Assembly: GCA_002105175.1 (NCBI GenBank)
Contig: MCGE01000003.1
Span: 2,181,001 to 2,245,000 of the forward strand
From: Absidia repens
Taxonomy: Eukaryota > Mucoromycota > Mucoromycetes > Mucorales > Cunninghamellaceae
Reading direction: 5' to 3'
DNA length: 64,000 nt
Positions 41,252 through 56,419 of the stretch are shown here, in pieces; the first letter of the stretch is position 1; the number at the start of each line of letters is the position of its first letter. The notes beneath the pieces are model-generated. The model had not been told where the DNA came from, made no database searches, and was given only the letters and a program-made list of their open reading frames with translations. The position numbers and the translations under genes are program-made.

Positions 41252-41527
41252 CAGTGCCCCAACAAAGAAAATACACACTTTTTGAGATACCGCTTGGAAG
41301 TAACCAGAACCGTAAAAATGAAAAGCCATATTGCTCCTATTTCTACGCGTATACGTTATATTCTTTTTTACTCAAACAATTGCTTTAACAACTGTACAAA
41401 ACGCATATGCAATCGTCTACCATAAAGCTAGCGTAGAAGTAGGAGCAATATGGCTTTTCATTTTTACGGTTCTGGTTACTTCCAAGCGGTATCTCAAAAA
41501 GTGTACATTTTCTTTGTTAGGGCACTG
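41252..41527. mobile_element. Tc1/mariner-type MITE with 97-bp terminal inverted repeats
   Basis: The element runs from CAGTGCCCCAACAAAG to CTTTGTTAGGGCACTG, flanked on both sides by TA (41250-41251 and 41528-41529). The left arm 41252-41348 and right arm 41431-41527 are each 97 bp and differ at four positions by my comparison. They enclose an 82-bp spacer with no ORF. CAGTG... termini and a TA duplication are diagnostic of the IS630-Tc1-mariner superfamily, so this is a non-autonomous foldback derivative that would need a transposase encoded elsewhere. The high arm identity suggests either recent insertion or gene conversion between arms. The RNA form would make a very stable hairpin. Confidence 0.92.
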
Positions 41528-41589
41528 TACTGTTCTAGAGGGAATACCCGCTTTTCATGGCAAACTAAACGTGTTTGAGAGACGATGTA

Positions 41590-41645
41590 AAAGTAAAGAG
41601 ACAGGAGACATATTTTATTCAAATATAAATATAATCTGTAGCAAC
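41590..41645 (-). repeat. R1 repeat 3'-end fragment (copy J)
   Basis: GACATATTTTATTCAAATATAAAT is nearly identical to 13897-13920, which is the AATAAA part of minus-oriented copy D. It is truncated and lies 100 bp before a full plus-oriented copy. Confidence 0.5.
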
Positions 41646-41742
41646 TAAATTACATATACTGCTTTAATGGTCATATATAAATATGAGACGACTGGGATTT
41701 GGGATGGGGGGGAGAGGGCAAATCAAAGGCTACAAAAAAAAC

Positions 41743-42775
41743 ATTTCAAATGCCGCCCACGTGAAATTAATTTTTAAAATTTTTGGTCTGTCTCCCTTTC
41801 TTTTCATTTTCTATTTTTTCTTCTTCTTTTTTTTTTTTTTCTTCACCATTCAAGTTGCTTGAGGTTATGGTGATCTTAGAATAGTTTCAGGACCAGTTTA
41901 GAAGGGATTTCAGCTCAGGGATTACAAGATGCAAGGGGAAGCCCTTTCATTTTGGATTCAGGATTTAGAACCACCATTAGTTAGGATTTTGAAGTCTTCA
42001 TTAGCTTAGTTTAGTAATAGTTTGTCCGTATTTTGTGTTTACATCTGAATAAAACATATCTCATTTTACTTGCTTCAATGAAAAGCTGTCACATTTTTGT
42101 CTCTCTCACGTTTGTGAAATAGATCCTTTTTCCTACTCTAACCCCTACTGATTAGTGTTGATTGCTTTAACTGATGACCCTTTTTAGTTTTTCTCCTTCC
42201 TTGTACAGTACTGTACAGTATATATTAGTTCCAGTTTTATAACTGTACCTTTAAGTTAGTGGTGATCATTCTTTCAATATCAACTTTGTTTCCCCTCATT
42301 CCACCTCCATCGAATCCCTAGTTACAATGAGCCCGTCATCCCTAATTTTTAGTACCTACTAATATGCTTCAATAAACCATGTCTTTTTATTTAACTAATT
42401 TCTGACCCATCGCACATTGAACAGATATTGTTATTGTAGTTGTTTTTTGAGTGTTGCACCTAATACTTGCTCTCTGATTCAACTACAATGACTATTTCCA
42501 GTCCCGCCCCCTTGTTGCCCCCAGGAACTTATTGACAGCCTTAGATCTCATCACTATTAGACAGCTATGCTCGATCCATCATATAAATGAATCTAGGCCA
42601 TGCTGTACGTCTAACCGCTGCTATAGAAAACTTTACATTGCTTTCTAGCTTTTATGACTATTCAGCCCCACCCCCCCAATACTGTATATATACCTAGGTC
42701 GTTATTTTTATTTTATTTTCTGATTTCCTTTTGCATGCAGTATAGGATATATCTTGCTGAGCGACACCATAACCC
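41743..42775 (+). repeat. R1 dispersed non-coding repeat, copy B (reference copy)
   Basis: Starts ATTTCAAATGCCGCCCACGTG, followed by a T/C tract to about 41840 and TTCACCATTCAAGTTGCTTG. Then come TTAGAATAGTTTCAGGACCA, GTTTAGAAGGGATTTCAGCT, CAGGGATTACAAGATGCAAG, GGGAAGCCCTTTCATTTTGG, ATTCAGGATTTAGAACCACC, AATAAAAC at about 42050 and TTACTTGCTTCAATG. Similarity to copy A then continues for about 700 bp with more AATAAA words. There is no shared ORF, no tRNA-like fold that I could complete, and no terminal inverted repeat. The function is unknown. Confidence 0.78.
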
Positions 42776-43342
42776 ATACCCTTTTTTTTTTTTTTTTTTT
42801 TTTTAGCTTGAGCCATACCTCTCCCCATCCCTCCTAGTTTTATTCACTTGGCATAACTGCTGATCATTACTATCATTAGCATCTTTCCCTCCATAAGGTA
42901 TTGCCACTCTGATGATCATATAGTCCTTCCATCATATATATATTATCATCAGCTACCCTAAATGCCCTAGATAAATAACTCACAAGCTGATATCAGCACC
43001 CTCATCCTCTCCTATACCGGTAAAAACACGTTTTCTCATTCCCATAGACAGCACATTTTCAAAAACAGTGACAGTGACAGAAACTGTAAATATGATAGGT
43101 TGTTTATTTTTATTTTTTCATCGATAAAAAAAAAAAAAAAAAAGAGACAAGGAAAGAGAAAGAGAGACAGCCAAACGAAAAACTAAAGTGGAGAGATATA
43201 ATAATTGTTCTACATCAAAGGGTCTATTGCTAGAGGAATGTATAAAATAAAGGAATGGGAGAAGTTTTGATACAAAGAATATAAAAAAAATAAAATAAAA
43301 ATAGTATGTGTGTGTATTTGAAAGGGGTAGTAGAGACTATAT
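42776..43342. other. SWI3 3' flank, no gene
   Basis: A 24-nt T run, a relic resembling 40.7 kb at 42845-42880, and AT-rich 3'-UTR-like DNA. Nothing else was recognised. Confidence 0.4.
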
Positions 43343-46300
43343 TTATAACGGCATCATATTGTAGTTCTGAGGCTGGTTGGGTCGAGGCCCTCCTTGGCGT
43401 TGATCCGGTTGTTGCTGATGCTGGTGTTGATGCTGTTGTGGCTGGTGCTGCTGCTGGTGCTGATGCTGCTGTTGTTGTTGTTGTTCATGTTGCATTCGCA
43501 TTTGCATCTGAAGCTGGGCATGTTGTTGCTGGAATCTAAGATAATTCTGTTGCTGTTGAGCGTTCATTGGCATGGATGGATGTCGCCCCATGACAGGCTG
43601 GACACCAGCACCACCATTTGGTAAAGACCCTGTCGCTGATTGTGCCTGTGCTTGAGCCGTTGCCGCCGCCGCTGCCGCTGCTGCCGCTTCCATTTGTTGC
43701 TGTACTTGAGCCGGCGTCATACCCATGTTCGTCATTGGCTGCATATTGTTGTTTCCATTCATTCGACCGTATTGTCCACCACCATTGCCTTCCGCACTGC
43801 TATCATTGGCGCCACCACTTGCATCATGTGTTTCACCACCTTCTCGATGCTGTTGCTGTTGTTGTTGTTGTTGTTGCTGCTGTTGTTGCTGTAGTTGGCC
43901 GTCTCGTTTGATGATTTCCTGTTGCAATTTTGAGACTGTGGTTTCAAACAAGACCTGATCTTGATTCAGATGGTGACGCTCCTTTTCCAGTAATCGACGT
44001 TCTTCACCAAGAAGCGCTTCCTTTTCTTCGTGTTGTTTTGACCGAGCCTGGAATTGGTGTAATTTGTTGCGAATCAAACGATAAAGCAAGTCCCGCAGTT
44101 CCGATTCCATTATCCCATCTCTTTGTTGCTGTTGCTGTTGTTGTACTTCTTCGGTGGAGGTGTCCTTGCCTTCACCACCATCATTATCATTGTCATCGCG
44201 ATCGGTACGTTGTCGTTGTTGTTGTTTTTGTTGCTGATCCAAAAGCTTCTTTTGTTCGGCTAAAGGAGGAGCAGCACACGCCCCAGCAGCTGCAGCTACT
44301 TGAGGTTTGACAGTGGACGCCAGAAATGCAACGGCTGACATAACAGGGTGGTCGGTTGGCTGTGATCGGTCGAATTGCAATAATCCAAGTTCTGATACTT
44401 CTGTGTCGATGTAAGGGTCTGTCGTTGGCAATTCTAAATAGTGTAGTAGACATTGTTCACGTGTTCGTGTCTTCACGTGGTCAGAGATTTTGTTCCAGTC
44501 ATCAAGATATTTGTCAATGCCTTCCACAAGTAGTTGCTTTTCTTCATCAGTCCATGGTTTGTCATTGGCTTTGGATGTTGCTGTTTTTAATGAGGATGGT
44601 GAGGGAGATGTTGTAGATGCCGATGGTGATGCTGTCGTTGTGTCCTTGTCTGTTAATTCCGCTGTCAATGATTTCGTTCGCTTGATAAATTCTGAAGGCC
44701 GCAAATCCATAGAATATTTTCCGTCGATATAGCAAGTTTCGCAGAGCTTCACATTCACTTGACGAGTACTTTGGTACACGACGTCCATAGCGTGAGTTCC
44801 ACAAGTTGCACAGTCAACACCAGATTTCCCTTTTTGCTGAGATTCATCATCACCATCATCATCATTCTTCTTATCGCCGCCAGTGTTGTCATTTTGCATA
44901 AGTGTATCACCATCATCGCCTTGACTACCATTGTTCCCCTGACTTTCTTGCTTCACAGAATCCAAAGACACCACATTATTTTTGTTGTCGACATCCATTT
45001 CCGATTGTTGCTGTTGCTTGGTTTTGACATCAGAATCCACCTCCGCTGTTGATTTTGTGTTCCAAGGTAATATTGCTTTGCTCCTGACAATTTGTAATTG
45101 ATCCAATTCATTGGCACCATATAAAGTCGGCTTCACAGAAGGTTCCACTTGGTAATTAATCAGACCCCATTGTTCCAAAAATGAATGAACGCGTATAATT
45201 GCACACACATCACCCATTAGATTTCGTCTGCATGCAGTAATTGTAAGGTAGTCCACAGGGTTGATACGATAACTGTTCACCATAAAATCACGATAGGTTT
45301 TGTATGTTGTAGGTGTTTTCCATTTGCTTTTGCTCATGAAGAATTCCGGTAAACTTTTGCGTTCAATAGCGTTGATGTTGGGTAATTCAAACCATGATGC
45401 ATAAGATGGAATGATAATTTCGCGACCTTGTTTTGATTGGAACTGGATGATGTCTTGTTCGTACACCACATTAGCAGGATTGTTGGTTGGAAGTTCTTGA
45501 GGTTGATCTGACTGAGATATATCATGTTGCTGTTGATGTTGATCTGATTCAGACGTTGTAGCGTTGTCCTTGTCGCCGTTTTCATGTTGCTGTTGTTGGT
45601 GCTGTTCATCTGGTTCCCCGTTTGTTGATTTAACTTTTTTTGCAGGAAGTGTATTGACATCACTATCCGCTTCGTTGATAAATCGTTTGAGATGTGATGG
45701 TGTGGAAGGACTAGTATGTTCATAATTTGGATAGTGGTATTCAGTGGTGTTCATCCATTCGTTATACACATATGAGTCTTTCACCCAGGAAGCTTTCAGA
45801 TGATATGGTTGGTGAAGTTGCGATGATGTTGCATCCAGCGATTGGGCGGCATTGTTGTCATATTCATTGTCGTTTACCCACGCATCGTATGAGCTTGGCA
45901 ATCCAATGTAGTGTAATAAGGATTTTCCAGTGGATCGTTCCTGCACCAAAAAAGGACGCGGTTGACTGTTGTCGAATAAAGAATCTTCATTGTTGTATAT
46001 AATGTGAGTCGCCTTGGCCAAATCAGTAACGACCTTGCCTAAGTTTGTATAAAGAATTCATTCAAAAGTCAGTGATATTAAATTACTATGAATAATAATA
46101 TAATTCAGGTGTATGGATTTACCTTCCATATTCACCACCATGGAGGAGAGACTATTTTTTTGTTCCGTCGGTATAGTTTCATCAAATGCAATCAAAGGAA
46201 GGGCCCCCACCACACCAGCTTCCACGAGTCGCTTCCGTACGTAAGCCACCAGTTCAAAATAGATATCCTTTTCTTCAGGTGCGTCGAATTGCCAGTCGCT

Positions 46301-46651
46301 GATATCCTTGTCCGAGTGAAAAGAGTAGGCAGCCAACAAGATGACGTACAAAGGGGAGCCTTTCTGTAGTGATTCCACTTTCATAAAGGAGGAGGGTATA
46401 CGAGCCGGATGGTGAGATGAAGAGCTACTGTTGTTTCGTAAAAGAGCAACTGCATCCTTTCCAAGAGCATCTTGCTGGAATTGTTGAAACCGAGCTACAA
46501 AATACGCCAGTTCAGGTGCAGTAAAAGCAGTGTCCGTCGCCCCTTCCGCAATCAGGTCTTGCTTCAAGTCATTCAAAATACCATCAAAGTAAGATATCGT
46601 AATAGGTTGTTCATAAAAGTTGAAATCGACGACAGGCTTTGGTGAATGCAT
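43343..46651 (-). CDS. SWI3: SWI3/SMARCC-type SWI/SNF (or RSC) core subunit
   Basis: Scaffold subunit of a SWI/SNF-class chromatin remodeller. Two exons (46123-46651 and 43343-46038) encode about 1,075 aa. The N-terminal exon (MHSPKPVVDFNFYEQPI ...) plus exon 2 start (KVVTDLAKATHIIYN) form the SMARCC N-terminal module, with the HYIGLPSSYDAWV motif. Next is a SWIRM domain (IIIPSYASWFELPNINAIER, then KTYRDFMVNSYRINP and ACRRNLMGDVCAIIRVHSFL). A ZZ-type zinc element (CATCG ... CETCY) follows, then a SANT domain (WTDEEKQLLVEGIDKYLDDW, RTREQCLLHYLELP) and the coiled-coil region LLYRLIRNKLHQFQ / KEALLGEERRLLEKER. It ends in long Gln tracts encoded by mixed CAA/CAG. The conserved N-module makes it closer to SMARCC/Swi3 than to Rsc8, but both are possible. 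Confidence 0.92.
43845..43892 (-). repeat. PolyGln-coding CAA/CAG tract in SWI3
   Basis: About sixteen consecutive Gln codons (mixed CAA and CAG, antisense TTG/CTG on plus) after the SWI3 coiled coil. On the plus strand this produces a false 'Leu/Val/Cys' frame. Confidence 0.9.
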
Positions 46652-46896
46652 GATAAGTGGGTGCGTAGTGAATTGTTTCCAGAAAAAAAGTCAGTCAATA
46701 ATGGTAAGGAGAGAGAATAAAAAAAATTCAATCAAAGACTAAAACCAAATAAATGTCAATAAGGGAGTCAAAGAATGGTACGTAATAATAGGTGATGATA
46801 TGATGATGGATGATGTGAGTAATGAGAATCAATCAAATTTTGCTGGGTCAACGCGAAATGGTGAAAAAGAAGAAGAGTAAAAAAAGTATTTTTTTT

Positions 46897-47145
46897 TTAT
46901 TTATTCTTCATGTTTTTGTAAATTGAAGCTACGAAAACATCACCATCACCTCGTTTCTGATTGGCTGATGTATCAGCCTGTTGAAAATTGTCGCCCTGCA
47001 GCCACTTGAGTGATTTTAAATTACCGCACCATTTGGCCGAGGTTGGATCTGCAACATATTTCTTGGCCGAAGACTCTTTTTTCTGAGCGGGGGGGGGAAG
47101 GGGAGCAAGTCGAGTATACAGTTTGTGATCTACATAGTCACACAT
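46897..47145 (-). CDS. Small unassigned ORF (possible last exon of a short gene)
   Basis: An 82-codon frame (start MCDYVDHKLYTRL, end YKNMKNK) with protein-like composition: basic, moderately hydrophilic, with the motif AKWCGNLKSLKWLQGDNFQQ. Just upstream on the same strand, a frame reading SKLGAFNTKLLHPQEMYN at about 47170-47235 sits behind an acceptor-like CTTCTAACAG. That suggests a spliced gene, but I could not find one donor/acceptor pair that joins both frames without a stop. I do not recognise the family. It lies between the divergent SWI3 and UBA1 starts. Confidence 0.4.
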   Translation of the reverse strand: MCDYVDHKLYTRLAPLPPPAQKKESSAKKYVADPTSAKWCGNLKSLKWLQGDNFQQADTSANQKRGDGDVFVASIYKNMKNK

Positions 47146-47760
47146 CCGTCAACTAGTAGTGAAAGCTTAAATTTATACCGGTTATACATTTCTTGTGGGT
47201 GAAGTAACTTTGTATTGAAAGCTCCTAATTTGGAAGTAATCTGTTAGAAGAAGAATTTATAGATGGATGGTACCAAATAGCAGGCTATGAGAGAGGGAAG
47301 CCATTTTCATAATAGTCAAACAATACCCTGAATGGCTCTCATTAGAGTTTGCGTCGGTTCCTACAATACAAAAATGAATTTTACCTGCTGTCACGGTATT
47401 AAGGAGACCATTTGTGTTGCAAGAAAAGCGTTTGAACCTATCCTCGTGCTTAAGTTACAATATATTGTATGCGTCAAATGGATTAAATCTTACTATTGGT
47501 TGGTTTCCAGTATTGATTTATGGACTACTATATAGCAACCAACTAGTTTATTAAATACGCAACCATATCAAATTATAATACGTGCAAATAACTACGCAAG
47601 CGCTGTTTAAATATGGCTCTATTTTCCAGTAACTGTTGTATGACGTTTTTTTTTTCTGAAGAAATGTTCGCAGCGCGCTTTTTATTTCTTCGGTTTTCTT
47701 TCTGTTTCTTTTTTCTTTATTTTATTTTTTTTTGATTCTTTTTTTTTTATTCATTACAAA

Positions 47761-52010
<4,250 letters not shown>

Positions 52011-52364
52011 ATTCGGTAGTGATATTTTTGATAATTTTTCTGTAGTTATCAATTTATATTTTCTATTGATATTATTATTCGTATTTGAGTGAATCCCCTC
52101 TTCTTACATATTGTTATTTTTTTTTTTATCTTTTTGTTATTATTCATATTGAAAAATAAAGACTCATTTATGATCCATATGTCTTAACGGTACTCACCTC
52201 TGTTCCACATAGTTCACAAATGCTTATGACCTGAAATTGAAACACCGATTTTTGACGTCTGCGGAACCAACTGTGACTTGCGAACACACAATTTTTTTTT
52301 TTTCATAACACCCAAGAGTCGCACTCTTTTTTTATTTTTTTTCCTTTCTTTTCAATCGTTTATT
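52011..52364. promoter_or_regulatory. UBA1 3' flank and eIF2-beta promoter
   Basis: 354 bp containing UBA1 poly(A) signal (about 52155) and then CT/T-rich promoter-like DNA directly before the eIF2-beta ATG. No TATA box was recognised. Confidence 0.4.
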
Positions 52365-53869
52365 ATGTCTGACAAAGAAAACGAACTTTTAGAGAACAAC
52401 CAGTTCGACGAAGAAGTAAGTATGAAAAACATCACCAAAATACTAACCTTAATGTGTTTGTATACTTTGCTAATCCATTTGATCGACTTTCATCGGTCCT
52501 TTCTTTTTTTAAGCCTGATTTTTCTAAATTGAAAAAAAAGAAGAAGTCCAAGAAGAAGGTCGACTTTGATACCGAAGCTGACGCTGCTGAACAACCGGAA
52601 GAACCAGTCGATGACGCTCCTCAAGGTACGCTATTGATACAAGCTTACCCTGTTTTTGTTTTTAGTCACGCAAATCTACACATTGTCTAACTTCTGGTTT
52701 TTTTTTGTTTTGTTTTGTACTAGATGACGACGCCGAAGCTGATCCTGATGCGATGTTCGCTGATCTGAAAAAGAAGAAGAAGAAGAAGTCCAAGCCTGTT
52801 GAAGTAAGTGACATGGAATGATGGCATTTGATGGTACCAAATCTTATGCTAATCTTTTTTTTTTTTTTTTTTTGCGTGGTGTGTCTGTGCGTATGAAGGA
52901 TGACGCCGCTGAAGAAGGTGCTGCTCCTGAAGGTGCTGAAGAAGACTTAGACTTCGGTGCTTTGAAGAAAAAGAAGAAGAAGAAGAAGAACATGGCTGAA
53001 TTCGAAGCTGAACTTGCTGAGCAACAAGGTGGTGACGATGACGATAACAACGCCAATGATGATTCAACAAAGGCATCAAGTGAAGAAGCATGGCTCAAGA
53101 GTGACCGGGATTACACCTATGATGAAGTATGAATCATAATATGTCATTGGGATAGGAAGCGGGGGGAATCATATGCGTACTGGAGACGGCACAGGAGATC
53201 TTACTGTGTTTTTACTAACTTTAAATACTTTTTTTATTTGCTGATATATAGCTTCTTGGACGTGTGTTCGACATTTTGCGACAAAATAACCCTGAATTGG
53301 TCGGTGAAAAGAAACGATACACAATTGTGCCTCCATCCATTCATCGTGAAGGTAACAAGAAGACCATCTTTGCTAATGTGGCTGATATCTCCAAACGGTA
53401 AGGAATACCAAGTCAAAAAAAAAAAAAAAAAAAAAAAAGTATATGAATGTGAATGACTCAATATGACTTTTTTTTTCCTACACACTTAGTCTTCATCGTG
53501 AACCAGAACATGTTATTCAATTCTTATTTGCTGAATTGGGTACTACTGGATCTGTGGATGGTGCTCAACGCCTGATTATCAAGGGTCGTTTCCAACAAAA
53601 GCAAATCGAAAATGTGTTGCGTCGATATATCGGTAAGAAACAATCAACCCCAACGGCACCGAAAAAAAAAGCTGATACTAATGATTATACCTATTTTAGT
53701 TGAATATGTCACTTGTAAAACTTGTAAATCTCCTGATACTATCATGACCAAGGATAACCGTTTGTACTTTGTCCAATGTGAATCATGTGGATCCACCCGA
53801 TCTGTCACTGCAATCAAAACGGGTTTCAAGGCTCAAACCAAGGAAGACAGGCGTGCTCTCAGGGCTTAG
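52365..53869 (+). CDS. SUI3: Translation initiation factor eIF2 beta subunit
   Basis: Beta subunit of the eIF2-GTP-Met-tRNAi ternary complex; its lysine blocks bind eIF5 and eIF2B-epsilon. Start [17 protein letters not shown]. Three Lys-rich boxes are present, each on its own exon: [22 protein letters not shown] and LKKKKKKKK, separated by acidic linkers. The conserved core follows: [76 protein letters not shown]. The C-terminal C2-C2 zinc ribbon is complete (CKTCK ... CESCGS). About seven or eight exons; poly(A) signal AATAAAA at about 53920. Confidence 0.96.
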
Positions 53870-54067
53870 GTGTAGTATATTTAGTTTTACCTTTATTTTT
53901 TTTTTTCTCTCTCCCTCAATAAAATTACATTTTTGTCTTGATTTATACATGTTACATATACATATATGCTTGCATTGTTATATTATGTGGGGTTGAATTC
54001 TGGCGGCATATAAAAAAAAAAGATATGCTCTTAATATTATACCGTATGTAGGAATAACAAAAATTGC

Positions 54068-54098
<31 letters not shown>

Positions 54099-55090
54099 AG
54101 GGGAATTTCTGCCACATTGGTCATTCCCAAATTCTGCTGGCCAACTCTTTAGGAACCAATCGTCGTGTACTTTTTTTTTTTTTTTTTTTTTTTGGGTGTG
54201 TGAGTATAAGACTGTGAATGTGCGTTGAAGATACATGAGATGAAAAACGTGCCTCTAGACCAATACTGACGACCCCCTCCCCCTCATAGACCTAGGATAA
54301 ACCCCCTTCATTTTAGCATAATATTGACGGCGATGATTAAATAAAAAAGGTGTTTATTTAGCAATAAACAATGGGTATTGTGCAGTGGTAGGATAGTCTA
54401 CTGTACTGTACAGTGGGTATGTTTTTTGCTTAAATATGATAGATATGCTTATGTGAACCATTTTTGGGACTCGACGATGTCCACGTTTGTTTGTTTGTTA
54501 AAAAAAAAAAGGTCGGGTACGTATGATACTGGTAACTTTCACTTTTTTATCTGCAATATCTTCACAACCCATATACAGTTTAGAGGCCCATTAATATAAC
54601 CATATGGTAGCTTTAATAAGCATTTTATATTATAGAATAATAAAGGCATCATTTTTTTGGGGCCTGTAAAGCGAAAAGGGACGTCATTCCACTAAATTTT
54701 TCTTTGGAAAATAATCTCTTTGTACAGTATCTCATAAAAATATGATTACAGCAATCTTTCAGAAAAAAAAAAGAGCGAACTAGCATATGTTCCGCCGTGT
54801 TGAATGGTATAGCTAGTGGTGAAAAAAAAAAAAAAAAAAAAACTAAAAGGCTCGGAGCCACCATATGTATGATACTGCCGATTATCAAGCATACTACCAT
54901 ATCATGAGAAGATGGATTCTATATTGGATATTTGAGGGGTCGTAATAAGAAAACCATCATGCTTATTATGTATCATGTTGTTGAATGTTGTAAAAAAGTA
55001 ATAAAGTAAGCATAAAGAAAATTAAAAAGCAGGAGCCCCGTTAAAAAATCGCAAACCAAACCATCACAGAAGATCCTACTAAAGAAACAC
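53870..55090. other. eIF2-beta 3' flank, low-complexity spacer
   Basis: Includes (GT)n at 54068-54096, a T(23) run (54172-54194), an A-run at about 54820 and TACTGTACTGTACAGT at 54399-54414. No gene was recognised. Confidence 0.4.
54068..54096. repeat. (GT)n microsatellite
   Basis: About fourteen GT units in the intergenic region after eIF2-beta. Confidence 0.9.
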
Positions 55091-55480
55091 GTTTCCAACC
55101 CCGCCCACGTGGACTTTATTTAGTCCCCAATTTTTTTTTTTTTTTCGCTCTTTCTCTCTTTTCATTTTCTTTTTTTCTTCTTGTTTTACCTTCACCAAGA
55201 TCATGATGAACTTAGATTAGTTTCAGGAATAGTTTAGAAGGGGTTTCAGCTCAGGGATTACAAGATACATGGGGAAACCCGTTCATTTTGGATTCAGAAT
55301 GTGGAGCCACCAGTAGTTGGTTTTTTAGAGACTTTATTAGCTTAGTTTAGTATTAGTTTGCCTATAGCTGTATCAGTAACTGAATAAAATATACTTTATT
55401 TTACTTCATGAAAATATGTCTCATTAGTGTTACTCATGTTTGCGTGGTAGATCATTTTCCTCTACTGTCCATGGCAATCC
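55091..55480 (+). repeat. R1 repeat, copy C (core part)
   Basis: Starts GTTTCCAACCCCGCCCACGTG with a T/C tract, then CTTAGATTAGTTTCAGGAAT, GTTTAGAAGGGGTTTCAGCT, CAGGGATTACAAGATACATG, GGGAAACCCGTTCATTTTGG, AGCCACCAGTAGTTGG, TTAGCTTAGTTTAGTATTAG and CTGAATAAAATATACTTTA. Similarity then fades at about 55480. It shows the core hairpin best: GAAGGGGTTTC with GAAACCC. Confidence 0.8.
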
Positions 55481-56059
55481 GGAATTCACCCCTTAAAAAA
55501 AAAGATTAGTGCTTAGGCTATGTGTGGTATGAAGGAACTATTGACAAGGTTTGTATGCGGTGGACTTCTTTATTTTTACAAACTATTTGCTCGATTTGAT
55601 AGGAGTGGGATGGTTATGCCTTGAAAAGAATTGATTCGCAACTAGAGTACTACCACTAGGTTTGGGTCTCTCTTTTATGCCTGTCAGTTTTTAATTTGAT
55701 ATGCATTATCTTTTTCAATAAACTGCCTATCTTTATATTCTTATCCTTTGATTCAGTCTCTCTTTGTATTCATTCAATCGGATTGTCAGGGAGTTAATTA
55801 CGCGCCCTTTTTTCTTTCTTCTTTCATTTAAAAAAAAATCTTTTCTCTATGTCTTTTCTTTCTCCATTTCACTTTTTTTTTTTTCCCACCAACATGGCTG
55901 ACTTTCTTGATCATGAATATCTTGTGGTACGATCCTGCGTGCCACCCAAATATTCACCAAGTTTGGAAAATCCAAGGAACCGATTTGTTGATGCGCTACT
56001 TCTTTGTCCTTTCATCAGCATTCGATGATGACATTGTGGATGGGCTTTTCTGGAGAACT

Positions 56060-56150
56060 GACAAGTTAAGGTGGTCTTAGATTAGTGTCAGGACTAGTTT
56101 AGAAGGGCTTTCAGGTCAGGGATTACAGCATGACGACGTTTCAGTTTTAA
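56060..56150 (+). repeat. R1 repeat, short core fragment (copy I)
   Basis: GGTCTTAGATTAGTGTCAGG, ACTAGTTTAGAAGGGCTTTC and GGTCAGGGATTACAGCATGA match the core, then similarity stops after about 90 bp. It lies 600 bp from copy C in the same orientation. Confidence 0.65.
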
Positions 56151-56419
56151 GTTAGTGACTGTGGGATGATAGCATGATATGAAACTCACAGGAAAGTGAT
56201 CCAATATATAAATGTATGTTTTTGTGTTTGTAATGATTGAATTTCTTGGAAGATAGGGCTCAGTAATCGGAATGCTTTGATCGTATTAGGTTCACTTACA
56301 AATCAAGAATATTTCTGCCTGGAGCGGGGAATAAAAATATTTGTAATTTTTTTTTGCCCCTTTCATTTTTTTTTTTTTTTTTTTTTGTTTCCCCAGTTTT
56401 CTCCATTTATATCCTTGCC

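Noticed and set aside
41252..41527. Inverted repeat read as an miRNA-like hairpin gene or rho-independent-type terminator
   Set aside because: The TA flanks and CAGTG ends at the exact arm tips are explained more simply by a Tc1-type MITE.
43306..44616. Several plus-strand Leu/Val/Cys/Ser-rich frames
   Set aside because: They are antisense shadows of the polyGln and acidic regions of SWI3.
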